A stretch of 64,000 bases of DNA, taken from Roseiarcus sp963761435. GTDB taxonomy: Bacteria > Pseudomonadota > Alphaproteobacteria > Rhizobiales > Beijerinckiaceae. The translations under genes and the position numbers were made by a program. This document shows, piece by piece, positions 23,633-32,298 of the stretch (positions are counted from its first letter, which is position 1; every line of letters begins with the position of its first letter). A model generated the notes under the pieces. The model was not told where the DNA came from, did not search any database, and saw nothing but the letters and a program-made list of their open reading frames with translations. The DNA is taken from the NCBI GenBank assembly GCA_963761435.1, contig CAVXHJ010000010.1:1116001-1180000 (forward strand), given 5' to 3'.

Positions 23633-25240
23633 TCAGACCTCCGCGGGCGCCGGCGGGGGTATCCCAAGGATCATGTCGGACGCCTTTTCGGCGATCATGA
23701 TCGTCGGCGCGTTGGTGTTGCACGAGGGGACGAAGGGCATCACGGAGGCGTCGACAACGCGGAGCCTGTCGATGCCGCGAAGCTTGAGGTCCGGCGTCAC
23801 CACGGCTTCAGGGCCGGTTCCCATCGCGCAGGTGCCGGCCGGATGGTGATCCGTCTTGCACGAACGGTAGACGTATTCGGCAAGCTCCTCGTCGCTGTTC
23901 AATTCGTCGCCCGGCTGCCGCTCGGCCAGCACGAACGGCTTCAGCGCCGGCTGCCGCAGGATTTCGCGCGCGAGCCTCAGCCCCTTTATGGCGCATTCGC
24001 GATCATAAGGGTCGGCCCAGTAGTTCGGGTCGATCAGCGGGGCGGCCTTTGGGTCTGAACTTGCGAGCCTCACGGTTCCCCGCGAACGCGGACGAAGGAA
24101 CGCGGAGTTGAGAGTGACGCCCGGATTCTTCATTTGCGAGACGCCCGCCTCGATCCCAGAACCCAGCCCCAGATGAAACTGGATGTCCGGAGACCGCGCT
24201 TGCTTGTCCGCGTACCAGAACCCTCCAGTCTCGAAGAGGGTCGAGGTCACTGGCCCGGTCTTGAACAGGAGATATTCGATTCCCGCCCAGACCGTGCGAT
24301 GCGGCCGGGCGACGCGGTCGTAGGTGTGATCGCCGGTGCACTCCGAGATCGCATAGAGGTCCAGATGGTCCTGCAAGTTGCTTCCGACGCCCGGAAGATC
24401 CCGGACGACCGTCACGCCGGCGGCCTTGAGCGCGTCCGCGGGCCCTAGTCCGGAAAGCTGGAGCAGCCGCGGCGACCCGATCGCGCCGCAACTCATGATG
24501 ACCTCGCGTTCGGCGCGCAGGGTCTCGGTTCCACTCCCGTGCGCGACCGTGACCCCGACGGCGCAGCCGTTCTCGACCTCGATTTTGAGCGTTTGCGCCT
24601 GCAGACGGACGGTGAGGTTCTTGCGTCCTTGCGCCGGCTTCAGGAAAGCGCTCGACGTCGAGGATCGTTCAGCGTTGCGGGTCGAGAGCTGATAGTGGCC
24701 AATTCCGTCCTGCTTCGCGCCGTTGAAGTCGAAATTGAACGGGATGCCGGCCTCCTGCGCGGCGCGCAGAAAGGCGAAGCTGATCGGCGGCGGATTGACG
24801 GGATAGGAGACGCCGAGCGGTCCGCCGTAGCCGTGGTAGGCGTTGACCAGGCGCTGGTTATCCTCGCTGCGCACGAAATAGGGAAGGACCTCGCGATAGC
24901 TCCAGCCTTCGCAGCCCGCATCGGTGACCCAGGCGTCGTAGTCCTTGCGGTTGCCGCGCGTGTAGAGCTGGGCGTTGATCGACGATCCGCCGCCAATGAC
25001 CTTGGCCTGGGTGTACCAGATAACACGGCCGTTGAGATGTTTCTGCGGGACGGTGCTCCAGCCCCAGCTCGCGACGCCCTTGGTCATCTTGGCGAAACCC
25101 GCGGGCATACGGAAAAGCGGGTTCCAGTCTCCGCCGCCGGCCTCCAGAAGGAGAACCTTGAGGTTGGGATCGGCGCTGAGGCGGTTCGCAAGCACGCATC
25201 CGGCGGCCCCCCCGCCGACGATGATGTAATCATATGCCAT
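23633..25240 (-). CDS. GMC family FAD-dependent oxidoreductase (choline dehydrogenase-like)
   Basis: A 535-aa flavoprotein. N-terminal FAD-binding motif YDYIIVGGGAAGCVLANRL; GMC signature GGSSINAQLYTRGNRKDYD; second signature GAIGSPRLLQLSGLGP; C-terminal active-site region DHHPAGTCAMG and NTNAPTIMIAEKASDMI. It oxidises an alcohol or polyol to the aldehyde or ketone. No signal peptide is seen. GGAAGG lies 7 bases before the ATG at 25240, which is preferred over an ATG at 25246 touching that site. It is the last gene of the minus-strand catabolic operon, 19 bp after a second GMC gene. Confidence 0.9.
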   Translation of the reverse strand: MAYDYIIVGGGAAGCVLANRLSADPNLKVLLLEAGGGDWNPLFRMPAGFAKMTKGVASWGWSTVPQKHLNGRVIWYTQAKVIGGGSSINAQLYTRGNRKDYDAWVTDAGCEGWSYREVLPYFVRSEDNQRLVNAYHGYGGPLGVSYPVNPPPISFAFLRAAQEAGIPFNFDFNGAKQDGIGHYQLSTRNAERSSTSSAFLKPAQGRKNLTVRLQAQTLKIEVENGCAVGVTVAHGSGTETLRAEREVIMSCGAIGSPRLLQLSGLGPADALKAAGVTVVRDLPGVGSNLQDHLDLYAISECTGDHTYDRVARPHRTVWAGIEYLLFKTGPVTSTLFETGGFWYADKQARSPDIQFHLGLGSGIEAGVSQMKNPGVTLNSAFLRPRSRGTVRLASSDPKAAPLIDPNYWADPYDRECAIKGLRLAREILRQPALKPFVLAERQPGDELNSDEELAEYVYRSCKTDHHPAGTCAMGTGPEAVVTPDLKLRGIDRLRVVDASVMPFVPSCNTNAPTIMIAEKASDMILGIPPPAPAEV

Positions 25241-25259
25241 CGTCATCCTTCCGGATTGA

Positions 25260-26756
25260 TCAAAGGTCGTTCCTTGCGACGTGATCGGCGACGCGAAGCG
25301 CCTGGGCCGCGATCGTCAGGGAGGGGTTGACCGCCGCCGACGTCGGCAGGAACGAGGCGTCGACGACGAAGAGATTGGGATGGTCGAAGGCGCGGCAAAA
25401 GGGGTCCAGCGGCGCCTTCGCGGGATCGAGCCCGATGCGAATCGTCCCGCACTGGTGCGACGGCGTTCGGCGGTCGAACGGCTGGGAAAGCACGATCGGG
25501 TAACCCGCCGCGCGCAGGCGATCCTTGAACGCCTTGACCAATCCCTCGTGAGCCTCCCAGTTGCTGCGCTTCCAATCGAGACGAATCCGCCCGCCCTCCA
25601 CCGTCACGCGGCTCGCGGGATTCGGAAGGTCCTCGCTCATTGCGTACCAGTCGACGGAGCGCCTGCTCATCACGCCGAGCGCCCATTCCGGCGCCAAACG
25701 GAGGCTCGTCTTCAGGATCGGGGCCGTGACCCGCCCGAGCAGCTGGATGTTTCCAAGCGGCGGACCGCCGTGGCCATCGTCAAGATAGAAGTCGTTGATC
25801 CCGAGCGTTTTCTGATAGATCGAATCGTTGATCGTCCTCGGGTCGATCGCCAGCACCGCCGAGCAGTTGTGATTCATGAAATGCCGGCCGACCGCGTCCG
25901 ACCGGTTGGCGAGCCCGCCCTCTCGAGACGCGAGCAGCAAAGCCGCGGAGTTGACCGCGCCCGCGGCCAGGACGACGATCCTCGCGCGGATTGTTTTTCG
26001 TTCGCCGTTGGTCGAGACTTCGGCGCCGGCAACGCGCTTGCCGTCGGGTTCGAGCAGCAGTCTTTCGACGCGGGCGTTTGTGCGCAGCTCGACGTTCGGG
26101 TGCGCGAGCGCTTCGCTGACGCCGCAACTTTCGGCGTCCATCTTGCCGCATCCGGTGTCGGGATAGGCGTCCCACGGCGTCTTCGCCCGTCTGAGCCATT
26201 TGTCGAGGTCGAGGCCGAGCGGCAAGGGAAACGGATGTAGCCCGACTCGGGTCAGCCGCTCGCGCACTTTGGCGATCGCCGGCTCATCTGGCACGGGTCC
26301 AAACGGATAGCGCTCCGAATGGCGCGGCTCCGTGCGGTCAAAATTCTCCGCCCCGCGGACCCGATAGAGCTTCTCGGCGCGTGTGTACCAGGGCTCGAGT
26401 TCTTCGTAGGCGAACGGCCAACCGGCCGTTGTTCCCTCTCGATAGCTGATCGGCTCGAAATCCCGCGCGCGATATCGGATCAGGACCGCGCCATAGAGCT
26501 TCGTGTTGCCGCCCACATAATAGTAGTTGCCGGGATTGAACGACTGTCCCGCGCCGTCGAGCCAAGCTTCGTGGGGTCGGAAATAGCCGCGCTGAAAGAT
26601 CGCGCGCGCGTCCCGCGCCGCCTCGCTGTCCCGCAGTCGCTCGCCGCGTTCAAGGATGAGGATCCTGGCTCCGCTGGGCGCAAGCCCGGCCGAAAAAGTC
26701 GCACCGCCCATCCCTGATCCGATGACAAGGACGTCGACCGTTTCCTGATTCGGCAT
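25260..26756 (-). CDS. GMC family oxidoreductase, gluconate-dehydrogenase-like branch
   Basis: A 498-aa FAD protein. It starts with DVLVIGSGMGGATFSAGLAP, has the conserved GNTKLYGAVLIRYR region, an FAD-binding strand VVLAAGAVNSAALLLAS, and the C-terminal block SHQCGTIRIG, FVVDASFLPTSAAVNPSLT. This branch resembles the large subunits of membrane-linked sugar/polyol dehydrogenases and glucose-methanol-choline oxidoreductases. No Tat signal or small-subunit gene is visible next to it. GAGGA precedes the ATG. Two different GMC enzymes in a row suggest successive oxidations or two substrates. Confidence 0.87.
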   Translation of the reverse strand: MPNQETVDVLVIGSGMGGATFSAGLAPSGARILILERGERLRDSEAARDARAIFQRGYFRPHEAWLDGAGQSFNPGNYYYVGGNTKLYGAVLIRYRARDFEPISYREGTTAGWPFAYEELEPWYTRAEKLYRVRGAENFDRTEPRHSERYPFGPVPDEPAIAKVRERLTRVGLHPFPLPLGLDLDKWLRRAKTPWDAYPDTGCGKMDAESCGVSEALAHPNVELRTNARVERLLLEPDGKRVAGAEVSTNGERKTIRARIVVLAAGAVNSAALLLASREGGLANRSDAVGRHFMNHNCSAVLAIDPRTINDSIYQKTLGINDFYLDDGHGGPPLGNIQLLGRVTAPILKTSLRLAPEWALGVMSRRSVDWYAMSEDLPNPASRVTVEGGRIRLDWKRSNWEAHEGLVKAFKDRLRAAGYPIVLSQPFDRRTPSHQCGTIRIGLDPAKAPLDPFCRAFDHPNLFVVDASFLPTSAAVNPSLTIAAQALRVADHVARNDL

Positions 26757-26798
26757 CCCGTCCTCTACGACGTCGGCGCGCGGTAGGGGCTTTCGCCC

Positions 26799-27912
26799 TC
26801 AAATCCGACGGGTGGTCGCCGGGTCGAACAGCACCGCCTTGTCGAGGTTGAAGGCGAATTCGTGGTTCTGCCCGACGCGCACGTCGGCGTCGGCGCGCAT
26901 GCGCGCCGTCACCTCCTTGCCTGCGATGTGGGTGACGACGAAAGTGTCCGAGCCTGCAGGTTCCACGATTTCGACATTGGCGTTGAAGCTCGCGACGGTC
27001 TTGGCGTTGCGATCCATGCTTTCGCGATCGTTCACAGCTTCCGGGCGGATGCCGAAGATCACCTTCATGCCATCGGAGAGATGGCCCGCTTCAGCGCTGG
27101 GCGGCGCCGGCAATACGATCGGCGCATGATCCTTGCGCTCCAAGATGATCTGAGCCGCTCCATTGGCTCGAGCGACCTTGCCTTCCAGCAGGTTCATCGC
27201 CGGCGAGCCCATGAAATCGGCGACGAAAAGATTGTTCGGCATATTGTAGATTTCGTTCGGCGTCCCGACCTGTTGCAATTCGCCGTCTTTGAGAACCGCG
27301 ATCTTGGTCGCCAGCGTCATCGCCTCAATCTGGTCGTGCGTGACATAGACGATCGTCGTGCCCGTCGCCTGATGGAGACGCTTGATCTCGATCCGCATGT
27401 CGACGCGCAGCTTCGCGTCAAGGTTCGAGAGCGGTTCATCGAACAGAAACACGCGCGGCTGTCGAACCAGGGCGCGCCCCATCGCCACGCGCTGGCGCTG
27501 TCCGCCGGAGAGCTCGACTCGGCCGGCGATCGAGAAGATGCTCGATCTGGAGCGTCTTCGCGACGCTTGCAACCGCTTTGTCCCGCTCCGCCTTCGGCAC
27601 GCCGCGCATCTCCATGCCGAACGCCATGTTCTGCGCGACCGACATATTCGGGTAGAGGGCATAGGACTGAAACACCATCGCGATGTCGCGCTTCGAGGGG
27701 TGAAGGTCGTTGATCGGTTGGCCCTCGATGCGAATGTCGCCTGAGCTGATCGATTCAAGCCCCGCAATCGTGTTGAGAAGCGTCGATTTTCCGCAGCCGG
27801 ACGGGCCGACCAGAACGAGAAAGCCCCCCTTGTCGAGCGCAAGGTCGATTCCCTTCAGGATCTCGAGCGATCCGAAGCGTTTGCGCAAGCCGGTGATTTC
27901 GAGAAAAGCCAT
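26799..27912 (-). pseudogene. Sugar ABC importer ATPase (MalK/UgpC type), one-base frameshift
   Basis: Two frames give one MalK-like ATPase of about 371 aa. N-terminal frame: VGPSGCGKSTLLNTIAGLES (Walker A) and VFQSYALYPNMSV (Q-loop), ending near LLDRRPS. C-terminal frame: ELSGGQRQRVAMGRALVRQ (signature), FLFDEPLSNLDAKLR (Walker B), THDQIEAM (H-loop) and a TOBE-type regulatory domain. One extra base at about 27516, between LLDRRPS and ELSGG, causes the break; removing it restores the family sequence exactly, which favours a sequencing error. It belongs to the importer at 27.9-31.2 kb. Confidence 0.85.
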
Positions 27913-27915
27913 GTC

Positions 27916-28863
27916 TCAACCTTTCACCGCGCCGGCCATCAGTCCGCGCACGAAGTACCGGCCGGCCACAATGTAGACGAGCAACGTAGGAGCAGCCGCG
28001 ATGATTGCCGCCGCCATGTTCACGTTGTACTCGACAATCCCGGTCGAAGTGTTGACCAGATTGTTGAGCGCGACCGTCATCGGCGACTGGTCGCCGGCGG
28101 CGAAGGTCGACCCGAACAGGAAGTCGTTCCAGATATTGGTGAACTGATAGATCACCGTGACGATGAAGATCGGCGCGGAATTGGGCAGGAGGATTCGTCG
28201 GAAGATCTGGAAGAAGCCCGCGCCGTCGATCATCGCCGCCTTGACGAGTTCGGTCGGGAACGCCTCGTAGTAGTTGCGGAAGAAGAGCGTCGTGAAGCCG
28301 AGGCCGTAGACCACGTGCACGATGACGAGGTTCTCGGTCGGATTGCCGAAACCGAACGAGAAGCCGGTAAGATCGATCAGCCTGTTGCCGAAGCTGCCGA
28401 GGAAGCCGAGAATAACGGCCATCGGGATGATGACGGACTGGAACGGGATGAAGCAGGCGAACAGCATCATGCCGAACACAAGCTTATGTCCGGGAAAGCG
28501 CCACTTGGTCAGCACGTAGCCGTTGAGCGCGCCGAGCAGCGTCGAGATCAGGACGGCGGGGACCACCATCTTGATCGAATTCCAGAAGTAGCCGTTGATG
28601 CCGGCGGTGTCGGAGACGCCGATGCGCGCCTCGCCCCAGGCCTTGACCCAAGGATCGAACGTCAGGTGGCGGGGCAGCGCGAACATATTGCCGCCAGTGA
28701 CCTCGTCGAGCGGCTTCAGCGACGTCATCACCATCACGACGAGCGGGACGAGATAGATGAACGCGAAAACCAGCAGCAATCCATAGATGACAACGCGCGT
28801 CATCGTGGAATGCCGCACCGGCTCGCGGCTCGGCCCCGCAGTGATGAGATCGGCGGCGCTCAC
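27916..28863 (-). CDS. Carbohydrate ABC transporter permease (MalG/UgpE type)
   Basis: A 315-aa inner-membrane protein with six helices. The EAA loop motif appears as YYEAFPTELVKAAMIDGAG. GTG at 28863 is chosen as start because it overlaps the stop of the upstream permease as GTGA; an ATG at 28803 (before VVIYGLLLVFAFIYLV) is possible. A much longer open frame reaching 29865 overlaps the other permease and is not real. It pairs with the 28860-29807 permease and the ATPase at 26799. Confidence 0.88.
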   Translation of the reverse strand: MSAADLITAGPSREPVRHSTMTRVVIYGLLLVFAFIYLVPLVVMVMTSLKPLDEVTGGNMFALPRHLTFDPWVKAWGEARIGVSDTAGINGYFWNSIKMVVPAVLISTLLGALNGYVLTKWRFPGHKLVFGMMLFACFIPFQSVIIPMAVILGFLGSFGNRLIDLTGFSFGFGNPTENLVIVHVVYGLGFTTLFFRNYYEAFPTELVKAAMIDGAGFFQIFRRILLPNSAPIFIVTVIYQFTNIWNDFLFGSTFAAGDQSPMTVALNNLVNTSTGIVEYNVNMAAAIIAAAPTLLVYIVAGRYFVRGLMAGAVKG

Positions 28864-29807
28864 CGGCCTTTCTCCCGAAGCTCGGAATAGAGATACGGAA
28901 CCATGATCGCGGCGATCGTCGCAAGCATGACGACGGCGCTCGCCGAGCCGACCGCCATCTGGTTGCGCGTGAACGTGTAGGAATACATGAACGTCGAGGG
29001 CAGCTCGGCCGCACCGCCTGGATTCTTGCCGGTGACCGATAAGACGAGGTCGTAGGATTTGATCGCCATATGGGTGAGTATGATCAGCGCCGACAGGAAG
29101 ACCGGGCGCATGATCGGAAGGATGATGCGGCGATAGGTGGCGAAAGCCGAGGCCCCGTCGATTTGCGCAGCCTTGATGATTTCGCCGTCGACGCCGCGCA
29201 GGCCGGCCAGGAACATCGCCATCACGAATCCAGACGTCTGCCAGATGCCGGCGATCGCGACGCAGTAGATCATCATCCTCGGGTTGACGACCCAGTCGAA
29301 CTTGAAGCTGGTCCAGCCCCAGTCGTGAACGGCTTTCTCGAGTCCGATGCCGGGATCGAGAAAGAGCTTCCACGCGGTGCCGGTCACGATGAAGGAAAGA
29401 GCGAGCGGGTACAGATAGATCGGCCTCAAGATTCCCTCGCCGCGGATTTTCTGGTCGAGCAGAATAGCGAGCGTCAAGCCCAGAAAGAGACAGAACACGA
29501 CATAGAGGCCGCCGAAAATGCCCATGTTCACGATCGCCGTGTACCAATTCGACGGCGGGTCGGTCTCGAAGGTCCAGTTCCAGAGCCTCTGATAGTTGAG
29601 GAGGCCAACGAGCTTGGTGGTCGCGAACGCCTTCGAGTTCGTGAATGACAAAAATAGCGTCCAGAGGTTGAAGCCGTAGACGAAGACCAGCACGAGCAGG
29701 AAGGAAGGCGCGAGCACCAGTTTCGGCAGGATATTCTGAAGCCGCTCGCGTATTTGCATACGCGGATGGGCCGTCGATACCGCGGTGGGCGCAAGGATCG
29801 TCGTCAT
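28860..29807 (-). CDS. Carbohydrate ABC transporter permease (MalF/UgpA type)
   Basis: A 315-aa permease with six predicted helices. The ATPase-contact loop reads LRGVDGEIIKAAQIDGAS. ATG 29807 is chosen; a TTG at 29819 only adds four residues, and GAGG lies 7 bases before the ATG. It is coupled to the second permease. The gap to the binding-protein gene contains a stable hairpin, fitting lower expression of the channel than of the binding protein. Confidence 0.9.
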   Translation of the reverse strand: MTTILAPTAVSTAHPRMQIRERLQNILPKLVLAPSFLLVLVFVYGFNLWTLFLSFTNSKAFATTKLVGLLNYQRLWNWTFETDPPSNWYTAIVNMGIFGGLYVVFCLFLGLTLAILLDQKIRGEGILRPIYLYPLALSFIVTGTAWKLFLDPGIGLEKAVHDWGWTSFKFDWVVNPRMMIYCVAIAGIWQTSGFVMAMFLAGLRGVDGEIIKAAQIDGASAFATYRRIILPIMRPVFLSALIILTHMAIKSYDLVLSVTGKNPGGAAELPSTFMYSYTFTRNQMAVGSASAVVMLATIAAIMVPYLYSELREKGR

Positions 29808-29850
29808 GCTGGACCTCAAGGACCTCGTCTGGAAATCCGTCCAACGATAA

Positions 29851-29880
29851 GCCCTCCCCGCCCATGAGGCGGGGAGGGGC
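29851..29880 (-). terminator. Hairpin between binding-protein and permease genes
   Basis: Stem CCCTCCCCGCC (29852-29862) with GGCGGGGAGGG (29868-29878), 11 bp with a 5-base loop, just downstream of the binding-protein stop at 29889. No T-run follows on the minus strand, so it is more likely an attenuator or mRNA stabiliser than a full stop. Confidence 0.55.
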
Positions 29881-29888
29881 AGTCTTTC

Positions 29889-31154
29889 CTACTTGGCGTT
29901 GTTCAGCGCCTTGACCAATTCGGTCACCGCGGCGTCGGAACTCTTGATTTCGCCGTGGAAGAACTTGGTCACGACGTCATGATAGGCGCCCGCGACCGCC
30001 GGCGGCTGCGCGTAGTTCTGAGCCATCGAGCCAACGAACTTGCCGTCCGCGTTCGCCTTCTTCACATCGGCGATGCCCTTCTTGCCGCACATGTCGAAGG
30101 CCGCGTCGGACACGTCCATGCGCGCGGGGACCGAACCCTTGACGACGTTGAACGCCGACTGGAAGCTCGGGCTCATGGTCGCGTCGGCGAGCGCGAGCTG
30201 GGCCGCCTTGCGGTCGGCCGGGACGTCGAACATCGCGAACATGTCCGTGTTGTAGATGACGTCGCCATCGGTGCCAGGGAAGCGATAGCAGAGGAAATCC
30301 TTGCCGGCTTCCTTGTTTGCGGCCTTGAACTCGCCCTTGGCCCAGTCGCCCATCACCTGCACCAGCGCATCGCCCTTGATCACCATAGCGGTGGCAAGGT
30401 TCCAATCACGCCCGGCATAGTTCGGGTCGGTGTAGGCGCGAAGCTTCGCAAGATTGTCGAACGACTTCTTCATCGTATCCGACTTGAGCGCGCTCTCGTC
30501 GAGGTCGATGAACGCCTTCTTGTAGAAGTCGATGCCGCCGGTCGACGCGACGACCGAGTCGAACAGCGTCGCTTCCTGCCAGGGCTGGCCGCCAAGCGCG
30601 AGCGGAATGACGCCGCCAGCTTTGGCCTTGTCGAGCAGCGCGACGAACTCGTCGAAGGTCTTCGGTTCGGTTCCACCGATCTTGTCCATCACAGCCTTGT
30701 TGAGCCAAATCCAGTTCACCGAATGAATGTTGACGGGAACCGCGTCCCATTTGCCGTTCGTCGTGGTGAACTTTTGCAGCGCAATCGGGACGACCTTCGC
30801 CCAGTCCTCCTTCGTCGCAAGCGCGGTAATGTCGCCGAGCTTGCCGGCTTCCGCATAGTCGACCGCGAAATAGCCGAGGATCTGCGAGGCGGTCGGCGGA
30901 TTGCCGGCGGCCACCATCGCCTTCAGCGCTGTCATTGCGCCTTCGCCGCCGCCGCCGGCGATAGGAACGTCCTTCCAGGCGTAGCCTTCTTTTGCCAGAT
31001 CCTGCTTGAGGACGTTGAGCGCGGCCGCTTCGCCGCCCGAAGTCCACCAATGCAGCATCTGGACTTCCTTGTTGTCGGCCGCTGAGGCCGCGCCGGCGAC
31101 TCCGACGGCCATGGCGGCCATCGCGCTTGCCATTAATATGGTGCGGAATTGCAT
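29889..31154 (-). CDS. Sugar ABC transporter extracellular solute-binding protein
   Basis: A 421-aa periplasmic binding protein of family 1 (MalE/GtsA-like). Signal peptide about residues 1-26, ending AASAA. The mature part has VQMLHWWTSGGEAAALNVLK, GAMTALKAMVAAGNPPTAS, VNWIWLNKAVMDKIGG and AMVIKGDALVQVMGDWAKG, which place it near glucose/mannose-type binding proteins of Pseudomonas and rhizobia. GGAAGG lies 7 bases before the ATG. Its transporter partners follow directly. Confidence 0.92.
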   Translation of the reverse strand: MQFRTILMASAMAAMAVGVAGAASAADNKEVQMLHWWTSGGEAAALNVLKQDLAKEGYAWKDVPIAGGGGEGAMTALKAMVAAGNPPTASQILGYFAVDYAEAGKLGDITALATKEDWAKVVPIALQKFTTTNGKWDAVPVNIHSVNWIWLNKAVMDKIGGTEPKTFDEFVALLDKAKAGGVIPLALGGQPWQEATLFDSVVASTGGIDFYKKAFIDLDESALKSDTMKKSFDNLAKLRAYTDPNYAGRDWNLATAMVIKGDALVQVMGDWAKGEFKAANKEAGKDFLCYRFPGTDGDVIYNTDMFAMFDVPADRKAAQLALADATMSPSFQSAFNVVKGSVPARMDVSDAAFDMCGKKGIADVKKANADGKFVGSMAQNYAQPPAVAGAYHDVVTKFFHGEIKSSDAAVTELVKALNNAK

Positions 31155-31242
31155 TGTCTACCCTTCCAAGTTCGCTGCTCCCGCCGGAAACGGTCCGGCC
31201 CGTATTCAGAAACCTTGATCGGCTCCCAATTCTTGTCGTCCG

Positions 31243-31437
31243 CTACGCGCTGCGCGGGAACCACCAGCTCGTTCGCGGGCCCGTATGGATATGAAACGTC
31301 TTCTCCTCGGTATAATCATTCACGGCATTTCGCCCTAGCTCCCGGCGGCCGACGCCCGACTGATGGTAGCCACCAAACGGCAGCTCCGGCGTACCGTCCA
31401 TGAACGTGTTAACCCAGACCGTGCCGGCGCGCACGCC
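31243..31437 (-). pseudogene. 3' remnant of an NAD-dependent aldehyde dehydrogenase gene
   Basis: Only about 65 C-terminal residues remain: AGTVWVNTFMDGTPELPFGG, SGVGRRELGRNAVNDYTEEK and HIHTGPRTSWW, the standard end of ALDH family enzymes of the betaine/aldehyde type. The frame extends upstream to 31494 without family similarity. The catalytic Cys/Glu domain and NAD-binding domain are missing. The break lies about 90 bp after the stop of the enoyl-CoA hydratase gene. Confidence 0.8.
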
Positions 31438-31524
31438 CCCCTCCCGGCCCTCGCTCGGCGTCGAGCGGTCGCGCGGAAGGAGCTTCGGCCTCATTCCCGG
31501 TCCTGGTTCATCAGCGAATTCACC

Positions 31525-32298
31525 CTAGCGGCCGGCGAAGTTCGGCGCTCGCTTCGCGCGGAATGCCGCGACGCCCTCGGTCAGATCCTCCGTCAGCGCG
31601 GTCAGCGCCCCGGCGAGGCCCTCGATCGGCGCGTCGCGGTCCTCGCCCTCCGCGACGTTGATCATCGCCTTGACTATCTGAACCGCAACGGGGCCTCGCT
31701 TCGCGATTTCGCCGGCGACGATCCTGGCCCGCTCGACGCCAGCGCCCTGCTCGGTCACTTCGTCGACGAGGCCGAGCGCGAGCGCTTCCTGCGCGCTGAA
31801 CATTGCGCCGGCGAGCGCCATGCGGCGGACGGCCGATGGCCCAAATCGGCGCACCAGCCGCTGGGTGCCAGACCATCCGGGCGCCATTCCGAGTCCCGAC
31901 TCTGGCAGGCCAAGCCTGATCCCCCTCTCGGCGATGCGGATGTCCGCTACCGCGGCGAGCTCGAGGCCGCCGCCGAACGCGTGGCCAGTGAGCGCGGCGA
32001 TCAGGGGGACCCGCAGACGCGCGAGCGCCTCAAACGCGCGATGGCCGGCCCGAGTCCAAACACGCCACATCTCGAGCGGCGGCAGATCGCTCCATGCCGC
32101 GATGTCCCCGCCGGCGCAGAACGCCTTGCCCTCGCCCGACAGGATCGCGACCCGAACGTCGCGCGAGGCCTCGATCGATCGCGCGGCGTCGCCGAGCGCG
32201 TCGACCATCGCCGCGTCGAGGGCGTTGAGCTTCTCCGCCCGCTTAAGCGTGAGCAGAGCAAGCGGACCTTCAAATGTCAGATCGACGAAGGCGCTCAT
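31525..32298 (-). CDS. Enoyl-CoA hydratase/isomerase family protein
   Basis: A 257-aa crotonase-fold enzyme. Oxyanion-hole strands are expected in AFCAGGDIAAWSDL and LTGHAFGGGLELAAVADIRI; the catalytic Glu region reads LPESGLGMAPGWSGTQRLVR. Length is normal. Its ATG overlaps the stop of the CoA-transferase gene (ATGA at 32295-32298). Together they would activate and process a short-chain acid. Whether it hydrates, isomerises or hydrolyses cannot be told. Confidence 0.9.
   Translation of the reverse strand: MSAFVDLTFEGPLALLTLKRAEKLNALDAAMVDALGDAARSIEASRDVRVAILSGEGKAFCAGGDIAAWSDLPPLEMWRVWTRAGHRAFEALARLRVPLIAALTGHAFGGGLELAAVADIRIAERGIRLGLPESGLGMAPGWSGTQRLVRRFGPSAVRRMALAGAMFSAQEALALGLVDEVTEQGAGVERARIVAGEIAKRGPVAVQIVKAMINVAEGEDRDAPIEGLAGALTALTEDLTEGVAAFRAKRAPNFAGR

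Noticed and set aside
23335..23667. 110-codon minus ORF containing the heptapeptide repeat
   Set aside because: No ribosome-binding site or domain; kept as a repeat only.
27916..29865. 649-codon frame as one long permease
   Set aside because: Only its last 315 codons are permease; the rest overlaps the real MalF-type gene in another frame.
29955..31085. 376-codon plus frame opposite the solute-binding protein
   Set aside because: Antisense of a well-recognised gene; no start signal.
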